The notes under the pieces were generated by a model. The model worked only from the letters and a program-made list of their open reading frames with translations. It searched no databases and was not told the origin of the DNA. DNA of 64,000 nt from Cymodocea nodosa (lineage: Eukaryota > Streptophyta > Magnoliopsida > Alismatales > Cymodoceaceae), in NCBI GenBank assembly GCA_036874045.1, contig CM072345.1, forward strand, positions 4,489,501 to 4,553,500, given 5' to 3'. Of this stretch, positions 11,306 to 24,900 are shown in pieces. Positions within the stretch are counted from its first letter, which is position 1. The number at the start of each line of letters is the position of its first letter. The translations under genes were made by a program, and so were the position numbers.

Positions 11306-13304
11306 TGTAAAGTATCAATTTGTGGATTATATATATATTAATTCATGCATATTAAGGATTATAAGTTACAAATATATATGTTCTAATGTGGAATTACATG
11401 CAAATCATATTTTTAAATATATGCATGAATTAAGAATTAAATAGTTGATAATGCACAAAGTTATCTTTTATTAAATTAGCACCTAGTCAAGTAGCCTATG
11501 TGTAGATATAAGTAAATTTATATATTGATTTCATGTATGTCTTAAAAGAATTATCATTAAGATATGAAATCAAATAATCTTCAATTGAGCAAGCAACAAA
11601 TTATGCACATTTCATTTTACTTGATAGGAATTTATGTGTCATGTGCATATATATTTAATGTTATTTTTTTAGTTGTTGATAAAGGTGAAGGACGTGGACC
11701 CTTGGATAAAATCATGGGAATCAACAACCCATGGTCATCCATTTCATACTTCCAACTCTTGAAGATCTCAATCAACCAATCATTAAATACTTGCTTAATT
11801 TAGGAGACCTCAAATTTGTTAAGGATCAATTCTATGGAAAGAGTTTGAATTATTTCCATAGATGAAAGAACAAAGGAAGAAGAAAACAGAGGAGGTCAAT
11901 CAGCTAAAAATCATCTCCATTTTCGTCCAAAAACTCCTGCAAGAAGGTTGGCTCTCCTCTCCTCCATTGTTGTATGTGAAGCCATCTCCAAGACCTTAGT
12001 GAGCTTGGTGTCTTCCTCCTCTAAGGCCTCCTCTTCGTTCTAGTGGTAATCCTACATGCTAAGATCATCTTAGGTGATTGTGTACCTTGCTAGAAAGAAG
12101 AATTTGAGCTCCCTTTTGAAGGTGTATAGGGGGCATCAAAGTCAAGAAGAAGGCAACTCATTCACAACTAATGGGGCATTGAAGAGGTGAAAACTGTAGC
12201 TTTCTCTTCAAGCAAAACTCTAAGTGATTCTCTCCCTTGAAAATGTGAGCACAAGTGGTGACAGCCTTGGGCATAGCGAATTGAAGTGGATTGCACTCAA
12301 GTGGGGGATTTGCTAGAAGAAAAGTGGAGCACTTCAAAGGTATAAAGAGAATGGAAGATCCTCATACTTGAATCTCAATTTTTTATATCATATGTGTATG
12401 AGTATTTAGGTTTTTAGTTTATTTGTTATGTGCACATGTAGGATATTGTTTAAATGATAATTTTGTTTAAGAATATTAGTTATTTTACATTATATCTCAT
12501 GGAATATGGTTGCTTTATGTGAATGTGTGAATGTTGTGCATAACACTAACTCCTAACCCTAGTGAATGCATATGTCTTGTTTGGTGTAAATTACAGTATG
12601 AGCTACATTTTGTTATATGTTGTATTCTTCGATTTCTCTGAGTTTTATTTCATGTTATAGTTTGTTATGTTTGTAGTTTTTTTGGAATTTTTAGGAATGC
12701 ATTTCTTTGATTTTTAGATTTATCTTTCAAGGCACGTTGATTTTGTAGAGATTTGATTGAGTTATGATTTTTACACTAACGACGTGTTTTCGAAAAGTTT
12801 TCAGAATTGTTTTACACATTATTTGTAAATTTGATTTTGGCAACACCCTAGAGTGAGTTAGTCTTGAAAATCATTGTCATTTTAAAGATAACTCGATGAC
12901 CTTTCCAATTAATATTTTCTTTGAATTTTTCAATATCCAGGTTGGAAGGAAGAAGAGTTAGAATTTGGGCTTAATTTATGTGATTCCAAAGATGTGAAAC
13001 ATTGATTTTCTTAAGTTTTCTAGCTATTAATTCTAGGATTTAATAGGTTTTGTGCTATCTTTGAATTCTTTAGTGTATTTATGTAATTTGTAACTGAATT
13101 ACACGTGATTAGGATTTTATTTATGGATTTAATCATGTGGATATTTTATCAGATAATCATTTCAATAAATTTATTTAAGACAAATTCCTTGTGGATTCAA
13201 CCTATACTTGCACAACTTAATACAATAGGCATCGTGCACTTGCGGTTATAAATGTAAAATTTGTGTTTTAGTTGTTTATTTTAACAATACATAAAAGTGT
13301 TACA
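11306..13304. repeat. Solo LTR of a third LTR family (S1), 2.0 kb
   Basis: The segment begins TGTAAAGTATC and ends GTGTTACA, giving TG...CA ends. It is flanked by TATAT (11301-11305) and CATAT (13305-13309), a 5-bp duplication with one transition. The host LTR reads continuously across it. It has no coding content that I recognise. It shares a GGACCCTTGGAT block (near 11694) and a terminal CTTGCGGTTATAAAT-like block with the element at 41720-43490, so both are LTRs of one family. Sense orientation is probably plus, as in S3. Confidence 0.75.
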
Positions 13305-13905
13305 CATATCAAGTGTTAAATGTTATATAAATATTTATTTTACAAGTCTATTGAGTTATAGTTAAGTCAACGGAGTAAGTTCATTTAGTTATACTAACTC
13401 TACAAACCAATTATTTTCTTATGTTTGATTATGAGCGATTGTAGGTATAGGAAATGTGAAGGAAGCCACGATTGCATGTACCATGCATGAATTTTTCGTG
13501 AAATAAAGAAGTAATCACCATCGTTGATGCAAATGAAGGAAATCTAACTAGTCCTTTAGGCAGAAGTAGTTATTACAAGGAAGAAATATAAAAGAAAAGA
13601 AAAAGAATGAAGAGGGCATGGGGGGGAGAACCGCACTCATTATAGAAAGTGCTGAACATTCCTTAAGCTCCCACCAATACTACCATTACCACCATCTATT
13701 AGAGGTTTATGAGAATACTTTTTAGATGTTAGGTTGATTTCGACCAAAACATAGTGACTAATAACTACTGTGAAGAGTGATCTCACAAGAAAGAAGAACA
13801 ATTTCTCCAAGCACCAAATCATTTCTTAGGAGATAGTAAAACTTCTAGCCTTAGTTTCGAGTTGATGCTGCTATGTTGAAGAGGAGATCAATCTACAAAT
13901 GTTTA

Positions 13906-15117
13906 TGTAGGATCATAGTATCACAAGAGGGGGGGTGAATTGTGTATTTAGAAATTAAAAATTTCTAACAAATAAAACAAGAGCACAAGACACTCAAATA
14001 TAATTTTAATCTTTATCACTTAAAGAAAGAATTTACAATAATTTTTCAACTCAATTCTCTGCTTGTCGATTCTGATACAATATAGTCCAAGATACAATTC
14101 AAATATGAAATAAAAACATTATTCTAATCTTGTTTGAATTGTATAATCAAACCTAAGCCTCCACATATAACTTTTGATTCTTCTGATTTTCTTTTCTTCA
14201 CTCAGCTTCTATATCCCTTCTTCTCTTTCACTCAGCTTCTATATATCCCTTCTTCTCCTATCTTCAAATCTCCTAGCCTTCCTTCATTGCAGCTCTTCTT
14301 CTAAATTTACTTGAGATTCGACCTCTTTCTAATGTTAGAGAATTTTGAGATTTTTTGTGGGATTCTTGGGATGATTATGATATAGCTCATCCCCTTTATT
14401 TATGGTAGTAGAGCCATGTTTTGATGTTTAGCATGTTCATCCACTTAATCTATAATTCATAATCCATAATCTCACTAAATTTAAATTATCCACAATCTCC
14501 ACTATCTTTTTGAATTTCCACTATCTCCACTATTATTTTGAATTTTCACGCTCTTCTATTGTAGAGCAATCAAAAATTCTTCTTCCTAGAGATTTGTAGA
14601 ATATCTTCTAAGTCACTACTATAATTGAACACTTATCACTTAAGACATGTAAAAACTTAAACACTTATCCATAACTCTTTGAGCTTTTCTACTTGCAAAA
14701 TACATGACTGAAAGTAATAAAACTTATATGTTCGCTAGTCACTTTATAAAAATCGAATAGTTATCCATCCATGCGAATAAAAACTCAAATAGTTATCAAC
14801 TCTTTGACTTTTCATTACCTAACACACATAGAAAACACATGAAAACTTAAAATATTAAAAACACATATGTAGATAACTTAACTATACAAGTTTTTAACAT
14901 AACTCTTCTACTAACTAGAAGCATTAAATCTATCTGAAAGTTTTCTATCTAAAACTTTAACTATCAAAAAATAAATTATCCGAAAGTTAACTATCTGAAA
15001 CTTAAGTGAAACTTTTTGAAAACTAAAACTTATTAACATCTAATTATGTGACTATTATACTTAGACTTATTTATAGACTTTAATAAAATATTCATCATCA
15101 AAACAAAATTCCTAATA
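13906..15117 (-). repeat. 3' LTR of element B
   Basis: 1212 bp, starting TGTAGGATCATAG on the plus strand and ending CCTAATA; read in sense it is TATTAGG...CCTACA. It aligns with 21939-25450 minus the nested insert. A plausible TATA box, CATAAATAAA on the minus strand, lies at about 14404-14395, within a conserved region. It also carries several AACTATTCGAGTT-like modules in the 14620-14830 stretch. Confidence 0.85.
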
Positions 15118-15132
15118 ATCTCCCCCTTTTCA
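15118..15132 (-). other. Polypurine tract of element B
   Basis: Read on the minus strand, AAAAGGGGGAGAT directly precedes the 3' LTR start. This is the primer position for plus-strand synthesis in copia elements and matches the tract before the LTR at 53991. Confidence 0.8.
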
Positions 15133-15449
15133 ATGATGACAAAACCTAATAAGTCAAATAATATTTTTTCCCCTTTTTGGCATTATAAAAACAAATATCA
15201 CATAAGGAAGAAAAAATGTGCTAAGTACATAATTCAAAAAGAACTTCATACATGCATAAATCAAATGTGGATATAAACTATTGAAATAATAACTGTTTGC
15301 AATATATAAATGAATTAAATACAACAATTATATATTTTTGGCAACAAATTACAATTTATGATATCAGTTAATACATAATTTGTTTTTATAAGCCTCTTTG
15401 TTGTCTAAAAATATCTAATAGAGTGTGAAATTTTCTGTACTATTTCTAT

Positions 15450-18000
15450 ACTAACTTTGTTTATTTGATCAATTATTTCTTGATCTAAATTTGTAGTTTG
15501 GGCTTGTGGAGGTTGCTATATGTCTATTTGTGTGTTGTTTGTGTATTGTATGTTGTCTTTATTATTATTCAAGTTGTAACTATTTTGTCTATTGTGGTTG
15601 TTGTTCCTGTTGATTCTAATAATGTTCTTGTTGTTGATGTCTAATTTTAGGTAGATTTGTTTCCTAGTATTTATGTAATTCTTTTGTAGAGAAAGATTGT
15701 GATTTCATCTTTTTCTATGGCCAAGATGTAATATCTATTTGACTTACCACAAGTCTTAAAATAGCATCACCATAAAATAATTTGCTTTGCAAATTTAGAA
15801 TCTAATAAACAAAGACATCATACCAATTCACCTATATATGATTAATTAAAGCATATGTTACATAAAGATAGTATTTGCCAACTTTAGCTCCATGACCAAA
15901 CTTCTGAAAAACCAAAGCATGTAATATTTTTGCAATAAATCAAGTTTGGCCATTTAAGTCATTTAATAACCTTAATTCATTGTTGGCAATAAGATTCTTT
16001 TGATAATTGTTTAATGTCCCATCCCAGCTAATAGACCTATTTTCTTTTTGATATTTTAACTCCATTTTTCAATCCAAGTATTTGATAAACTAGTTCTGGA
16101 GTTAAATCTATATCTAATTCTTATATATTGGAAACAGAAATATTTTCTTCAATTGTTAAGTTTGAGTAAAAACAACTTACAATTTCTAGTAGTGAGAGAT
16201 GGTTTGGCTATTGTGGAATCAATGTCAACAAGCATTGAAACTCAAACATTTCTCTAATATCTACCATCCCTTCAAACTTAACTGGTCGAGAATATAAAAC
16301 TATAAAAATTTTATAAGTTTAAAACTTCTCATAATTGGATCTGTTTCTGAACCATAATAGTGTGTTATCTTCTAAATTCTATTCAGGATTTGAAATTTTC
16401 TTATCATGTGCTTCTAACCTAGGACTTATATTGACATCAATAGCTATATTTTCAGATCTTTCAAAACTAGTTGAATTTCTATCAAACTTAGTATAAACGT
16501 TTGAAATATCTACAATTGTTGTATTAATAACACTTTGAACTTCATCTATTTGAAGACTTTCAAACATATTAGCAACTATCATTTGTGAATCATTATCAAT
16601 AGTCTATGTATGAATGTGTATTAGCAATAAGTATTTCTATAAAACTAGTACTTTGTGGTATTTGTACGGTAGTTTGGAACAACTGTCTCCTTATTGAAAA
16701 ATATTCTATAGTAGTTCCTAGTATAGAAATATTTTATACATCTATAAGGTCTATACTTGAGACTTCAGCAGAATTGTATTCTATCTAAGACTATATATTT
16801 TGTTGACTACATACAGTTATAAACAAATAACATGTATATTGTAAAAGATATAACCAGATATATATAATCTAAGATAAGCAATTGTACCAAAAATTAATTT
16901 TATCTATCTGAGATACAATAAGAGGAAAAATTTATGTATGAATCTCTTTAGATGATATGCCTTCAAAATTCATGGACTCTATGCCTATGTCATCAAAAAT
17001 ATCATTTAGGTCAATATCATCCATATATGTATCAATATTTTCAAAATTTCCTACATTTGCTTTTTCTGTAGGATAAGTAGGGAATTTATGTTATCGTGCA
17101 ATAATATGTCTTGGAAAACTTTCCATCATATTAAAAGAAACATTATGTGTTAATGTGACACAATACATTAGTGTATAAACCTTTAAACCAAGGTTTGTCA
17201 AATCTGTTGGGATTTCAGATACGAATTTATTCTAGCATTAGCGATGGAACAGAGTTTTCCATTTCTTAATGATTCTTCTTTTTGCTGCAAAATGTCGTTT
17301 TCACTTACAATTAGTCTAAAATATTCAATTGTCTTTTTCTTTTAACTATATGTCTATAGTGTTTCAGATTTTTCTAAAGGTTCTAGGGTTTTCTTTAGTT
17401 CTCTTGTAAGAGGCACTTGTGGTTCTAATGGTCCTTCACTAGGTTGCCTAAGTTGTAATAATGAATGTATTGTTTTAAACCTTTAACATCTGCCATCTTC
17501 AACTTATAAACCTTTTGACCTTTACTTCAAATGATCATTTTCCAAATTGCTGTTGTCTATTCATATATAAGTTTCTATATTTCATCTAAAACAGCAAGGA
17601 GAAAATAATATTGGGAATATAAATTTAATAATTCCCTATTTGTATTTTCTATCATTAGTCTCCACTTCTTTCCATAATAGGTGATTGACTGTATCGATTT
17701 TTCAAATACTTGTTCAAAACTAGAAACAACCTTAGGATTAGGTTGTAACGTTCTTTTCTATAAATTCAATGCATTAAGTTCTATCTATTTTAGGTGAAAC
17801 TATATTTCGGCATAATTTCTAATAAATTTCCAATAAAAATTTTTCTCTTCTTGAACAAATTTTTGAATTTCATGTAATATTTTAAAGGAAAATGTATACT
17901 TGGAGTAAATTTCTTTAATCTCACTTTCTATTTTCTGTAGTTCTATTTCTCTTTTCTGAACATTGCTTAGTCTACCATGTCCTCTTCTACATCCTAACAT
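15450..18000 (-). pseudogene. Second ORF region of element B with envelope-like domain (fossil)
   Basis: On the minus strand a coding-like region opens with an ATG at 18000 (MLGCRRGHGRLSNVQKREIE), followed by Glu/Lys-rich helical text. An imperfect internal repeat pairs EIKEIYSKYTFSFKILHEIQ (about 17900) with ELLNLYSQYYFLLAVLDEI (about 17620). Between about 16340 and 15700 it carries a domain that matches the envelope-like ORF of element M by eye: shared YSRPV, FEFQxLL, CFY(A/S)NL, LGLKN, NxxxVNW and KLFYGD blocks. That domain resembles the 'putative plant transposon protein' domain of Athila-type third ORFs. Its role is unknown. The region is broken many times. I infer, but cannot show, that it was one ORF. 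Confidence 0.65.
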
Positions 18001-20890
18001 TGTTGATTATTCTTTGCACTACACTACAGAACTTAGTGGAAGTAGAAATTTTCAATCTAGGGTGATGAAGGTAAAAACACGAAAGGTTGTTAATAAACAT
18101 TTATAACTCTTTAAGTTTATAAATGGATAATCATATTCAATCATGGAAGTTATAAATATAAGATCCATTTTTCAGAAATAACTCGAATGTTTATAATAAT
18201 TGTATGAGTTTACAACCTAACAAAGATGAAGACTTAGCATAACTTTATGTGTTTGTAAAAAAAATATAGGCTATGTAAAAGAGATAAAATGAGAAACTCG
18301 AAGACTTATGATAACTATTCGAGTTTTATGAGTAGTGAAACACGTAACTATATGACAAACTAGAATAGTTACTATCATATTTAGTATTAACATATATAAT
18401 GTATCGATATTATGATAATTGTCTGAGTTTCTTGGACAGATATGTTTAAACAATTGAATGCTTAAGCATAACTATTCAAGTTTCTTAATAAATAAAGCAT
18501 TAAAAACTTAAACAGAAACTCAAATAAAAAGCTAACTATTCAAGTTTGTAGGAGAATAAAAAACATAACTATTTGACAAACTTGGATGGTTATTTATCTA
18601 TTTGCGAGATACTGTTAAAATAAAATGGCAGATATCTGGAGAATATGTAATTGTATGTTAAACTAACTAAAATAGTTTAACCTTTAATCTATGTGAGTTC
18701 CAATATAGTTTCATTGATTTAATTATGCTCCCCCTACATTAATGTATTAATAATAAACCATGACATACTTTAAATTGGATTGTCAAGCCTTAATATAAAA
18801 TTTTACATTTAAGGTATATAGCTTACTTTAAACTAGGTTGCCAAGCCCAAATAAAAATTTTCAATGAAAATGAAATGGTTGACTTAAGTGGGTTGCCAAG
18901 CCCCAATATATGTATCTCTCTTTTATATTTATTTGAAGATAAAATAGAAATAAATAGTAGTTAAAAAAAATAGAATTCTAACTTTGATTTTAATTAGTTT
19001 ACAAACAAAAATTCATAAAGATATACCTTTAGATAAATTAAAAGAATTTGTCACTGAGTACATAACCTAAGAAAATAAATGTATTACTTTATGTGTAAAG
19101 AATAGATAATAACTAAAAAATCACAAAGATTATATATATAGTTTATAGCAGAATTGTCATACCACCTATAAAATAAACTAAACTTAAGTACATTGCCCCC
19201 CTTTATTTTTTTAATATACCTTTAGTTACCTCTCACAATAATACCTTTTTACATGATCACAATCTCTTGCTTAAGGGAAAAATAATTGGTTACTTAATGA
19301 TAAGTGAGAATGGGCAACTTTTTTTTAAATATAATCTGAATTACTTCTATAATGAGTTTTCAATCAACACATTCCAAACCTATTGTTTCAAGTGGCTAGG
19401 ATTTAAGGTCTCTCAACGGACTTAATTACTCAAGTAATTTCAAACCAAAAAAAAATTTAAATAGTAAATAAAACAAGAGGCAACTCAAGAATCAATTCTT
19501 TTTTTAAAAAAAATGTTAATAACTTTCCTTTAATAAACTAAACATACTTGCTATGTGTTTTCTATTTAAAAATCTCTATGAATGTATATACATAAGTAAC
19601 AAAATATTGTTGCTACTCATATTGAATCAAATTAATTTTCCTTAAGTAACATTTTTTGAATATTTCTTGAGGAAATTGATTTCAATAAAATCAGAATTTT
19701 AGAAATTCTTAACTACCAATATCATAATTGTAAGCATTGATTACAAAGTAGATATTTTGAGAGTTTTTTTTTAAAATATATAAAGAAATTAAAATTCTAA
19801 ACTCCTTTTAACAAATCAAAATATTAGATAATGGACCAATTAACTCATTTTGATTTCTGTACCTACAAAATAATTAAAAAGATATTTTATTTCTTTGAAC
19901 CCATTCTTGAATGGGTCTAAAAATTTTAGGAGTGATACAAAAATCATGATGATCAATATTTTTCAATTTCAACTTATTTGTTTTCTAACAATCGTTTCTA
20001 CGTTTATTACTTTACTTTTATAATTATTAGAAAATTTATTTTTGTACCCGATAGAGTTGAAATTTTCATTTCTAACATGATTTAATTGCTACTTTTTCCA
20101 TTACCCGATTTTTCTTAGATATGAAGAAACCGGTCAAAAATATTTAAATCCCTATTTTCAAATAACTTAGCATGATTTTTCTGAACATTTCTTTTGGGAC
20201 TTTTGCATCAAGTATTTTTATTTGTGTTGTATTTCATCTATTTGCACATATATTTCACCTTTTCAAATCACACACAAAATAGTTTTTCTTTTCCTATTCT
20301 TAGTACTAGAAACAAAAGTATTATTTTTAGAAGTACTTTCATGCAATATAGAATTTTCAAAAGATGCATCGTGTAAACTAATACCATTTTTTTTACATTT
20401 GATATTTTACTACTAAGTTCATTTGTTATCATCTAACTATTATTCCACTTACTTAAGGTGACTTTTTGATCGCAAACCTTAAGTTTTAAAATATTAATTT
20501 CAAAATTCAAATCCATAATAGTCAAATTTAATTTTTCAATTTCAGAAATCATTTTCTTCTTATCAATTAAATTTTCACAATCAACATGCAAGTATTTTTT
20601 TATTACAGTAAACTTTAAAATCTCCTATGCATGCTTTTGATTTTCTTCTTTAAATTTATTTAACATAGAAATCAATTTTATTTTCAGATTCATCTAGTAT
20701 TTTGCTAGTCTTCTTTCTTTCTGAATTTACTCTTTTATATTTTTTATCTAATTTATTGTATTCAACAAGTAATCTATCAAAACTATCATAGTTAACATTT
20801 GGATTAGAAGATACCTCACTAGAGTTTGCTAAATTCTTTTCTTCTGAATCTAAACTTAATGAGGATTCATTGTCTGATGTTGAATCCTTC
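18001..20890 (-). other. Long non-coding internal stretch of element B
   Basis: I recognise no protease, integrase, RT or RNase H in any frame of these 2.9 kb; short ORFs here look random. The stretch has repeated TTCGAGTT/AACTCGAA-like words (18170-18620) and a degenerate three-unit repeat around 18760-18905 whose units share GGNTTGCCAAGCCC(A). It is strongly AT-rich with many poly-A/T runs. Confidence 0.6.
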
Positions 20891-20899
20891 TTTTCTTTA

Positions 20900-21872
20900 C
20901 TTTGTGAAGAGGAAGAGTCATCCCATGTTGCTTTTAGTGCCCTTCTTTTTTTGAACTTTTTGTCCCTGATATCTCTTTTCTTTTTATACTTGTTGAGAGG
21001 ACAATCAACTTAAAAGTAACCTAGCCTATTGCATTTATAGCAAATGACTTTTCCTTTGGAAATGACTTCTTCATATCTGTGGTTGTCTTTGTTGACCTGA
21101 AGTTTCTACATTTCTTTAACAAATTTTTAAATTTTCTAGTCAACAAAAGTAAATTATTATCAAGATCACTAGTGACTTCTAAGACTTTATTAGTCTCAAA
21201 AGCTAGATCTCTTCTAGGATTCTTCAATTTTGGATCTAAATGTTATACTTCATAGGTTATCAGATTTCTTATGAGATCATCTAGAGTATTTGTATTTAAA
21301 TCTTTGGAGTCTTCAATAGATATTGTCTTTTGAGCTTAAATCTTAGTTAAAGATCTAAGGATCTTTCTAACTAAATTTTTTTCCTCGAATTTTTTGCCTA
21401 ATGATTTTAAGGAATTTATAATTTCAAGAAAATGGGAAAACATATCAGAGATACATTCATTTTTGTGCATCTTAAAAAGCTCATATTTATGTACTAACAT
21501 ATTGATATTAGATTCTTTAACCTAATTAGTACCTTCATTGGTAACTTCTAATGCATGTCATATCTCATGTGTAGTTTGATACGCAAATACTTTATTAAAT
21601 TGATCATGAGATAAAGTACAAAATAAGATGTTTAAACCTTTAGCATTTAGTGTCATCCACTCATTTTCATTAAAAGTCCAAGTATCATATGGAGTTGTGA
21701 CTAACACTATAGGATTGCTAATTATATACCATAATTTGAAATCAATTGACTAAAAGAATACTTTGATCCTATATTTTTAATAGTTATAATTGCTACCTTC
21801 AAACATAAGAAGACGAGTAGTAGTCTGTCATTCAGTCATTACTAGAATTTCATTATTTCAAATGCTAGCCAT
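20900..21872 (-). pseudogene. UBN2-type copia gag of element B (fossil)
   Basis: The minus strand opens with an ATG at 21872, about 50 nt after the primer site. It shows the copia gag landmarks in order: FEGSNYNY near the start, a WTFNENEWMTLNAKGLNILF stretch, HALEVTNEGTN, NINMLVHKYELFKMHKNE, DMFSHFLEIINSLKSLGKKF, then a zinc-knuckle-like CYKCNRLGYF...DCPLNKY near 21045-21000 and a Lys-rich then Ser/Glu-rich tail. The protein would form the virus-like particle. It is broken in several places. The same gag type occurs in element F (49230-49900). Confidence 0.85.
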
Positions 21873-21923
21873 TTTAAAAGATGATCCTAACTTATGAAAG
21901 GAAAAATTGATTCTTAAATAAAA

Positions 21924-21935
21924 GCTCTGATATCA
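21924..21935 (-). other. Primer-binding site of element B (initiator Met tRNA)
   Basis: The minus strand reads TGATATCAGAGC against the classical plant copia site TGGTATCAGAGC (one transition). It lies 3 nt inside the 5' LTR edge at 21939. Confidence 0.85.
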
Positions 21936-21938
21936 ATT

Positions 21939-24900
21939 GTAGGATTATAGTATCACAAGAGAGAGGGTGAATTGTGTCTTTAGAAATTAAAATTTTTCAC
22001 TAGATAAAACAAGAGCACAAGACACTCACAAATATAATTCTAATCTTTATTCACTTAAAGCAAGAATTTATAATCATTTTTTAGCACAATTCCCTACTTA
22101 TCGGTTTTGATACAATATAGTCCAAGATACAATTCAAATATGAAATAAAAACATTATTCTAATCTTGTTTGAATTGTATAATCAAACCTGAGCCTTTGCA
22201 CATAGCTTCTAATTCTTCTTCTTCATAATTTTCTTTACTTTCTAATTTTCTTTTCTTTCGCTCAACTTTTGTATCTCTTCTTCTCCTTTCTTCAAATCTC
22301 CTAGCCTTCCTTTGTTGTAGCTCTTCTTCTAAATTTACTTGAGATTCGACCTCTTTTTGTTGTTGGAGAAGTTCAAGACTTTTTGTGGGATTCTTGGGAT
22401 GTTGTAGCTCGTCCCCTTTATTTATGGTAGTAGAACCATGTTTTCATGTTTACCATGTTCATCTACTTAATTCATAATTCATAATCCATAATCCTACGTA
22501 CTAATTTTAAATTTAAATTATGCATTATCTCTACTATCTTTTTAATTTTCCACTATCTCTACTATTATTTTGAATCTCCATGATCTTCTATTGTAGAGCA
22601 ATCAAAAATTCTTCTTCTTGGAGATTTGTAGTATATCTTCTAAGTTACTACTTTAGTCAAACATTTATCACTTAAGACATGTAAAAACTTGAATACTTAT
22701 CTATAACTCTTCGAGTTCTTTCACTTGCAAAATATGTGACTAAAAATAATAAAACTTATCTATTCATTAGTCACTTTATAAAACTTGAATAGTTATCCAT
22801 CCATGTGAATAAAAATTCGAATAGTTATCTCACTCTTCGACTTTTCATTACCTAACACATATGGAAAACACATAAAAACTTAAAATGTTAAAAACACATG
22901 TGTAGATAACTTAACCATACGAGTTTTTAACATTAACTCTTTGTTTATTTTGAAAAGTTAAATCAGAAAACTTGTTTGATTTGTTTTTATGCTTATATTA
23001 ATAAATTATTTTAAAAGTAAACAAACAACTTTTCACACAAATTAGCTATTAAGTCCAATTTGTATTTTAACTGCAAGTGTACAATGTCTATTGTATTTGT
23101 GTGCAGTATAAGTCAATACCACAAAGATTAAGTAAGAATAATGTACTATTTTGATTTTTACAACTAGAGTTTTATATGTGTTCAATTAAGCTCTCCGTTG
23201 ATTTACAGTTAACTCAACGGACTTAGTTCGTAGTGTTATAGTTAACTCAATGAACTATCCTCATGGACTTAAGTTAATTCCACGAGCCTAACTTGTAATT
23301 TTCAATTAAATATTGCTATTCATAGAGGAATTTAGTCATCCATTAGGTGATTCCATAGAATGTAAATAATGTCAATTAAGCTTTTTAATGTTAGTTAATC
23401 TGAGATTTATCATTAATCAACACTAATATTCAGATATTTCAAATAGTAACCATTAAGTATTCTGTATGAATTAATTTTAGTAATTTTTCTAAATCAAATA
23501 AATATGAAACATTCACAATACTAATAAAGATAACATTAATCATGATACAAAAGAAACAATACAACACATAAATACTAACTATAAACATAGATAATTAGTT
23601 TTTTGGTATTTTTATTTTGATATGTTTTTGAAGATGAATGAAAGGGTGAAATATAAAAAATTCTCTATCGATAGTAAGAACTTTCATCACTACATGCGAC
23701 ATGATTACATCACTGAAACTTGATCACTTACAATCACACCTTCTCTCCTTATAGAATCACAAATTGAGACTTATAAGTTGATCTCTTTTTCTATATATTG
23801 GCATCAACTCAAAACCAAGGCTAGAAGCTTTGCAATCTCTTAAGATATGAGTCGGTGCTTAGTGAAAATGACTTTCCTTCCTATAACATGATTACTTTTC
23901 ACAGTGGTTGCTAGTCATCGTGTTTGGCTCAAAATCGACTTGACATCCAAAAAATATCCTCACAAACCTTCAATGGTTGGTGATTGTGGTGGTGTTGTGG
24001 AGCTTCAGGGAACTTCTAACGTTGCTTACAGTTAGCATGGTTCTCCACCTTCGCACACACTTTTTCATTTTTCTCCTTTTCTTTTTATATTTCCTTTAGT
24101 AATAACTGCTTCTACCTAAATGATTAATTGGATTTCCTTTATTCGTATTAATGATGGTAATTTCTTCTTCATTCCACGAGTTAATTTCTACGTGATATAT
24201 GCAATCATGGTTTTCCTTCAAATTTCCTATTTCTGCAACTGCTAATAGTGGCATATTAGAAAGTAACTAGTCTATAGAGTTAGTGTAACTCAATGAACTT
24301 TCTCCGTTGACTTAACTATTAACTCAACAGACTTCCCTCGTTGGGTAAAACTTAACTCAACAGACTTAACATAAAATAATATATCATGTGAATTAAAGAA
24401 ATAACTTATAAGCTTATAACACTAACACAACACGTTACCTTAGTGTGTAATCAAGTAACTCAACACGTATAGTTATACTAACTTAACGAGTTAAATAAGT
24501 GTAACTCATGTGACATAATAAAATATTTAAATTCACATGTGCATAATTCTAATTTAACAAGTTTAGATATACAACTTATAGTTTTACTTGCTAACTCAAT
24601 AAATTCTCACATAATCTTTTTACACCTTTAAACCTGTAACTCAATGAGTTGGCACGTGATCTTTTAACAAAAATAACACTAACTCAACGAGTTGTTATTA
24701 TGCACCTGTACATGATATAAATATATGTAAATAAAATAGATCATGCTTAATACTATAAAACCACACTTAAATCAGGTTTTTGGATCATGACACATGTCCT
24801 CAGTAATTTTTATAGAAAAAGGGTATTTCGGATACTTGTAACCTAACTATTTGATGCTCAAACACATTTCAGATAGTTAGCATTTAACTTATCGAAAAAT

